Assembly: GCA_038325665.1 (NCBI GenBank)
Contig: JBBQJF010000055.1
Span: forward strand, 1 to 20,394
DNA: 20,394 nucleotides
Direction of reading: 5' to 3'
Source: CAUJGQ01 sp038325665
GTDB taxonomy: Bacteria; Chloroflexota; Dehalococcoidia; CAUJGQ01
The notes below the pieces were generated by a model. It was given only the letters and a program-made list of their open reading frames with translations. It had not been told where the DNA came from and did not search any database. Both the position numbers and the translations under genes were made by a program. Each line of letters opens with the position of its first letter. Position 1 is the stretch's first letter. Below are positions 16,641-20,394 of this stretch, in pieces.

Positions 16641-17486
16641 ATGGCGACCGAGGGTTATGTCGAGGCGAGTGGCCTGCGCTTTCATCTGTACGAATGGGGC
16701 GGCGCCGGCCGGCCGGTGGTATTGCTGCACGGACTCGCCTCCAACGCCCGCGTCTGGGACTTCGTCGCGCCGCTACTGGCCGAGCGGGCGCGGGTGGTCG
16801 CCATCGACCAGCGCGGCCACGGTCTGTCTAGTGGGTCGGAGACCGGGTACGGCTTCGACCAGACCACCACCGATCTGGCCGGGGTGGTGGAAGCCCTGGG
16901 CCTCGTGCGGCCGGTGATCGCCGGACATTCGTGGGGCGCCAGCGTCGCGGTCGAGTTCGCCGCCCGCCACCCCGATGCAGCGGCGGGGATCATCCTGGTC
17001 GATGGGGGTGTCTTCTCGCCCCGGAGCGACGGCGCGTCGTGGGAGGAAACCGAGCGCCGGCTCGCGCCTCCACGTTTGGCGGGCACACCACGCGCCCGGC
17101 TGTTTGAGATGATGCGCGGCGGCGACCTCGGCGCGTTCTGGCGACCGGAGTTTGAATCGATTATCATGGCCGGATTCGAGAGCCGGCCCGATGGCACGAT
17201 CGCGCCGCGACTGACCTTCGAGCGGCACCTGCAAATCGTGCGGGCGCTGTGGGAAACGGACACACGCGCCCACTTCGCGGATGTCACATGTCCCACACTG
17301 CTTCTGCCCGCCGTGCGTGGTGAGGGCGACGCGGCGGAGCGCAAGCGTGAGGGCGTAGCCGCCGCGCTGCGTCTGCTGCCGGATGGGCGAGTCGTGTGGC
17401 TGGAGGACTCCGTCCATGACGTGGTGCTCCAGCGGCCCGAGGTTGTCGCGGAGGCGATCGTGAGCTTCCTCGGTGAGATAACCTGA
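16641..17486 (+). CDS. Alpha/beta-hydrolase fold protein
   Basis: This 281-residue protein is a cytosolic alpha/beta hydrolase with an uncommitted substrate (ester, lactone, C-C bond or epoxide are all possible). The oxyanion segment VVLLHGLASN is at 26-35, DQRGHGLS at 56-63, the nucleophile elbow GHSWG with Ser97 at 95-99, and His259 near the end (EDSVHDVV) is the likely catalytic His. The acid is less clear; Asp230 or Asp121 are candidates. A short cap region with Trp and Arg lies between about 130 and 200. I chose ATG 16641 because GGGAGG (16629-16634) is 6 nt upstream; an ATG at 16635 touches that site and a longer frame back to 16395 only translates the repeat element. It is followed on the same strand, 148 bp on, by an LLM oxidoreductase. 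Confidence 0.88.
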   Translation: MATEGYVEASGLRFHLYEWGGAGRPVVLLHGLASNARVWDFVAPLLAERARVVAIDQRGHGLSSGSETGYGFDQTTTDLAGVVEALGLVRPVIAGHSWGASVAVEFAARHPDAAAGIILVDGGVFSPRSDGASWEETERRLAPPRLAGTPRARLFEMMRGGDLGAFWRPEFESIIMAGFESRPDGTIAPRLTFERHLQIVRALWETDTRAHFADVTCPTLLLPAVRGEGDAAERKREGVAAALRLLPDGRVVWLEDSVHDVVLQRPEVVAEAIVSFLGEIT

Positions 17487-17533
17487 CCCCCTGGCCCCCA
17501 TCCCTGCAAGGAAGGGGGTGACGACCGAACTCC
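17481..17533 (+). repeat. Single arm of the hairpin repeat family, copy 3 (solo)
   Basis: The stretch ACCTGACCCCCTGGCCCCC followed by a hairpin (17496-17519, one A/A mismatch) and GGGGGTGAC matches the left arm of the element at 20123. I find no partner arm before the LLM gene. It overlaps the stop region of the hydrolase gene and lies about 100 nt before the next start, in the leader if the two genes are co-transcribed. Confidence 0.65.
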
Positions 17534-17634
17534 CGGCTGGTTCTCCGCGAAGGCAGCGGGTGATCTGTCAGGCAGAGGTATGGATAGGGGCACGGGAAGA
17601 TCGGGAAGATGAGGGTGAGCGGGCGGGAAGCCGG

Positions 17635-18549
17635 ATGAAGCTCGCGGTACGGTGTCATCAGGGGGGCTGGACCTGGCCTCAGATCGAGGCGATCTGGCGC
17701 GATGCCGGCGCGCTCGGCTTTGACGGCGCATCGCTGTATGACCTGCTCGGCCCCGGCATGGAATGCTGGACCACGCTGACCGCATTGCTCGCCACCACCC
17801 GCCGTCTCACCGGCATCCCGATGGTGCTCGCCAACCCGTACCGTGCCCCGGCGCTGACGGCGAAGATGGCGGCGACACTCGATCTCCTCACCGACGGGCG
17901 GTTGTTGCTGGGGCTCGGCAGCGGCGGCGCTCCCGCCGATGCCCGCGCCCACGGCATCGCCTGGGAGGGTGCGGCAACCCGCGCCGCGAGGCTGGAGGAG
18001 ACGGTTCAAGCGATGCGCCTCCTATGGAGTGGCGGTGGGACATTCGCGGGGCGGTATGTTCAACTTGACGGCGCACCGGGCACGCCGGCGCCCGCCACCG
18101 CCGGTGGACCGCCGGTGTTGATCGGGGGTCGCGGCACGCGACACATCCTGCGCGTTGCCGCCCGCGTGGCCGACTACTGCAATATCGGCTTCGACCTTTC
18201 GCTCGACGCGTACGCGCCTTACCGCGCGCTGATCGCGGACTATTGCCGCGATGCCGGCAGGGAGCCGGCCGCCGTCGGCTTCACTCACAATGCCAGTGTG
18301 CTGCTCGCCCCCACCGGACGCGCCTACGAGCAGGAGCTAGCGCGATGGGCGAAGCAACGGGATATGACGGTCGCCGCGGCGCGTGACCGCCTGAGTTCGG
18401 CCCTTGCCGGCACGCCCGATGCCGTCGCCGAGCGGCTCGACAGCTACAGGCGCGCCGGATTCGCGTGGACATTCCTGATCTTCCAGGACCTTCCCGCGCG
18501 TGACATGATGCGCCTGTTCGCCGCCGAGGTCATGCCGCTACTCAGGTAA
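17635..18549 (+). CDS. LLM-class (F420-dependent type) oxidoreductase
   Basis: This 304-residue protein is a luciferase-like TIM-barrel oxidoreductase of the type often using F420. Features are the N-terminal MKLAVRCHQGG, FDGASLYDL, the AATLDLLTDGRLLLGLGSGG loop, RLEETVQAMRLLW, and PVLIGGRGTRHILRVAARVADYCN, a pattern typical of F420-dependent members. It is shorter than the copy at 1034-2101 and clearly a different subfamily. Start ATG 17635 has GGGAAG about 4 nt upstream. The frame is open back to 17518, but that part translates a repeat arm and an Arg/Glu-rich stretch without family similarity. It follows the hydrolase on the same strand, so an oxidation-hydrolysis pair is possible (inference). 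It ends 15 nt from the convergent GH39 gene. Confidence 0.87.
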   Translation: MKLAVRCHQGGWTWPQIEAIWRDAGALGFDGASLYDLLGPGMECWTTLTALLATTRRLTGIPMVLANPYRAPALTAKMAATLDLLTDGRLLLGLGSGGAPADARAHGIAWEGAATRAARLEETVQAMRLLWSGGGTFAGRYVQLDGAPGTPAPATAGGPPVLIGGRGTRHILRVAARVADYCNIGFDLSLDAYAPYRALIADYCRDAGREPAAVGFTHNASVLLAPTGRAYEQELARWAKQRDMTVAAARDRLSSALAGTPDAVAERLDSYRRAGFAWTFLIFQDLPARDMMRLFAAEVMPLLR

Positions 18550-18564
18550 TGGCCGCGCATTCGC

Positions 18565-20100
18565 TCACATGCGACCGGCGAGATCGTTCAATTCGTAGAA
18601 CGTCACGCTGCCGGGAAGCATGGTGGCCGTGAGCGTTATGGCCCCGTTCGCGTCTGCCTGCACCGTGCGTTCGCTGGCCGGATGCAGTTCGGCGGCGGCG
18701 CGCAACTCGGCCATGTGCGCGCCTGCGGGAGACTCGGGACGGCCGAGCGCTTCCCATGTCGCGAGCGGGTTGGCGTGCTCCGCATCAACACGCCACTCGG
18801 TCAGTCGCCATCGCGAGTCCGGAGTCAGCCCGGTCAGATGCGCCGCCACCTCGCGCGGCGATATGGCGGCGCCTTCCAGCCCCGGGGGCACATAGTTCGA
18901 GAGCAGCACCTGATATGTGCGGTCGCCGCGCGCCGCCCAGCAATCGAGCCGGCCGGCGCTCGCATCGGTGGAGTTGCCATCCGGCCGGATAGCGGGAAGC
19001 TCCATGTCCCCCAGCCGGTGCAGCAGCGCGTACGCGTGATAGCCGGGTTTTGGTAGGCCATCGATCGTAATCAATCCGAAGCCGCCGACAAAGGATGCGC
19101 GCGGGTAGGGAAATTCGTTGAAGATGTCGGAGATCGTCCAGAAGGCGAAACTATCGACCCGCTCATGGACGCCGTGGATCGCCTGACAGATATACGCCGC
19201 CTGATTGGTGATGTCATGGATCGGCCGGCCCCAGCGCCAGCTCGAATTCCACTCGGTCCAGTGCGTCTCCATCCGGTTGTCGCTGCCGACCGGCGGCTGA
19301 CCGGCGACGCTGTCCGCGGTCCTCTCCACCAGCGTCTCCAGGTACGCGCCCCGGTTGAAGATGGCGCGGTACTCGGGATCGACCTTCCCGAAATCATCGT
19401 CGTCGGGGTAGACATGGGTCGAGAGGAAGTCGAGCGGCACGTCGCGCTCGCGGCACCAGCTCAGGAACTCGGGCATCCACTCGCCGCGACTCGTGGCCGG
19501 GCCGCCCACCTTCAACTCCGGGTCGAGCGCCTTGATCGTGCGCGCGGTTTCGGCGTACAGGCGAAAGTATTCATCGCGCGTGCTCGACCAGAAGCTCGAG
19601 AGGTTCGCCTCATTCCACACCTCGAAGTACCACCGGCGCACCTCATCGACACCGTAGCGATCGCGCCAGTGCGACACCAACGCCGCGATGAACGCGTTCC
19701 ATTGCGCGTAGTCAGCCGGGGGTGTGACGTTCGCGCGGTAGAAGAACACCGCCTGGTCGCCGCTCGCCAGTGCCGTCGGCATGAAGCCAAGTTCCACGAA
19801 TGGCCGTATGCCCATCTCCAGCAGGGCATCGTGGACCGCGTCCACCAGTTGCCAGTTGTAGACAAGATCGCCCTGACGGTCGCGACGCACGACTTGCATC
19901 TGATCGCTGAGGATGCCGTGACAGCGCACGTACCGAAAGCCGCACTCCTCCACCGCCCGGCGCAACTGTTGTTGCAGGTCGGCGCGCAGGATCGACCAGG
20001 CGTCACCGTTGCCGACGGCGAACTCCCAACTCCGGCTCATCCGCCGCCCCGCGGAGGACAGATCGATCTGGAACTGGTCGGGACCGGCAGTAGTGGTCAT
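18565..20100 (-). CDS. Glycoside hydrolase family 39 (beta-xylosidase-like)
   Basis: This 511-residue protein is a clan GH-A retaining glycosidase. The acid/base Glu164 is in FEVWNEAN (159-166) and the nucleophile Glu283 in HWTEWNSS (280-287), spaced as in GH39 beta-xylosidases and iduronidases. RPFVELGFMP (99-108) and DFLSTHVYPDDD match the barrel core. A C-terminal beta domain follows from about 390 (YQVLLSNYVPP, LTEWRVDAEHANP). No signal peptide is visible, so it should act in the cytosol on imported oligosaccharides. ATG 20100 is 10 nt after AAGGGAG; the GTG at 20109 is in frame but nearly touches that site. A paired hairpin element begins 22 nt upstream of the start. No sugar transporter or regulator is in the window to name the substrate. 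Confidence 0.88.
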   Translation of the reverse strand: MTTTAGPDQFQIDLSSAGRRMSRSWEFAVGNGDAWSILRADLQQQLRRAVEECGFRYVRCHGILSDQMQVVRRDRQGDLVYNWQLVDAVHDALLEMGIRPFVELGFMPTALASGDQAVFFYRANVTPPADYAQWNAFIAALVSHWRDRYGVDEVRRWYFEVWNEANLSSFWSSTRDEYFRLYAETARTIKALDPELKVGGPATSRGEWMPEFLSWCRERDVPLDFLSTHVYPDDDDFGKVDPEYRAIFNRGAYLETLVERTADSVAGQPPVGSDNRMETHWTEWNSSWRWGRPIHDITNQAAYICQAIHGVHERVDSFAFWTISDIFNEFPYPRASFVGGFGLITIDGLPKPGYHAYALLHRLGDMELPAIRPDGNSTDASAGRLDCWAARGDRTYQVLLSNYVPPGLEGAAISPREVAAHLTGLTPDSRWRLTEWRVDAEHANPLATWEALGRPESPAGAHMAELRAAAELHPASERTVQADANGAITLTATMLPGSVTFYELNDLAGRM

Positions 20101-20122
20101 GCGGCGCACACTCCCTTGAGAT

Positions 20123-20284
20123 ACCTAACCCCCCGGCCCCCTTCCCTTGTAGGGAAGGGGGTGAATCCGACTCTACTCCCCCCACGGACTGTCCCCATGT
20201 GGGTGGAAACGGCATACGAGGAGCATGTGACAAGAGTTGAATCGGACTCCCCTCCCCTTGCAGGGGTGGGGTCGGGGGAGAGGT
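20123..20284. repeat. Paired inverted hairpin element (BIME/MITE-like), copy 2
   Basis: The left arm (20123-20173) begins ACCTAACCCCCCGGCC and forms a perfect 11-bp hairpin with loop TGT (20137-20147 with 20151-20161). The right arm (20284-20239) is its inverted counterpart, with CCCCTCCCCT-TGC-AGGGGTGGGG (one mismatch). Inner ends read GAATCCGACTC and GAATCGGACTC. The core differs from copy 1. It sits directly in front of the GH39 gene. Confidence 0.8.
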
Positions 20285-20394
20285 GGAGCCCGTGGCGGCA
20301 TGGGCGACTCCTATAGCGACCCGCGGATGATGTCTCTATCGGGCGGGCGGTTCCATATCTGACGCCGCGTCCGCCACACCGGCCTCCAGTGTCG
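20285..20394. other. Window edge, possible 3' end of a minus-strand gene
   Basis: On the minus strand one frame is open from the window end to TAG at 20336-20338, with GC-rich third positions and a C-terminal sequence ending SDMEPPAR. Another frame is open to TAG at 20311. Either could be the tail of a gene beyond the window. Neither is long enough to identify. Confidence 0.2.

Noticed and set aside
17518..17634. N-terminal extension of the second LLM frame
   Set aside because: It begins inside a repeat arm and lacks similarity to LLM proteins, which normally begin at the MKLAVR-like segment.
19165..20316. 383-residue plus-strand open frame opposite GH39
   Set aside because: Antisense to the catalytic Glu motifs of GH39, and its end is a translation of the hairpin repeat.

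Overview
The window is GC-rich bacterial chromosome with dense genes on both strands. The start codons are mixed (ATG, GTG, TTG), and several are preceded by strong AGGAGG-type ribosome sites. I see no phage, plasmid, transposase, rRNA, tRNA or CRISPR. Two luciferase-like (LLM, probably F420/FMN) oxidoreductases, an S51 peptidase, sugar-active enzymes and C/G-rich intergenic palindromes would fit a Chloroflexota (Thermomicrobia-like) or actinobacterial genome. That placement is inference only.

Layout. At 9-2101 a short-chain dehydrogenase (-) and an LLM oxidoreductase (+) diverge from a shared 224-bp gap. A Tat/lipoprotein-type six-repeat kelch protein follows (2282-3349, +). It converges on a 1447-residue protein (3435-7778, -) that joins a RecB/Cas4-like nuclease, an RNase H-like region and a UPF1/DNA2-type SF1 helicase. 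After a 386-bp gap come an oxaloacetate decarboxylase/PEP-mutase-family enzyme and an MGH1/GH63-like glycosidase (8165-10421, +).

From 15148 down to 10523 three minus-strand genes follow each other. The first is a full-length cysteinyl-tRNA synthetase continuous with a family 2 glycosyltransferase domain. The second is a zinc-type cation diffusion facilitator with a His-rich tail. The third is a family 4 glycosyltransferase. Upstream lie an S51 peptidase (-), a divergent alpha/beta hydrolase (+), a second LLM oxidoreductase (+) and a GH39 glycosidase (-).

The two most unusual things are the CysS-GT2 fusion and a family of paired G/C-rich hairpins. The hairpins occur at 16306-16500 and 20123-20284, with a single arm at 17481-17533, and they sit directly in front of genes. 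The rest looks like ordinary catabolic and housekeeping content. I find no convincing complete new multi-gene system. The nearest candidate is the CysS-GT2 / CDF / GT4 run.
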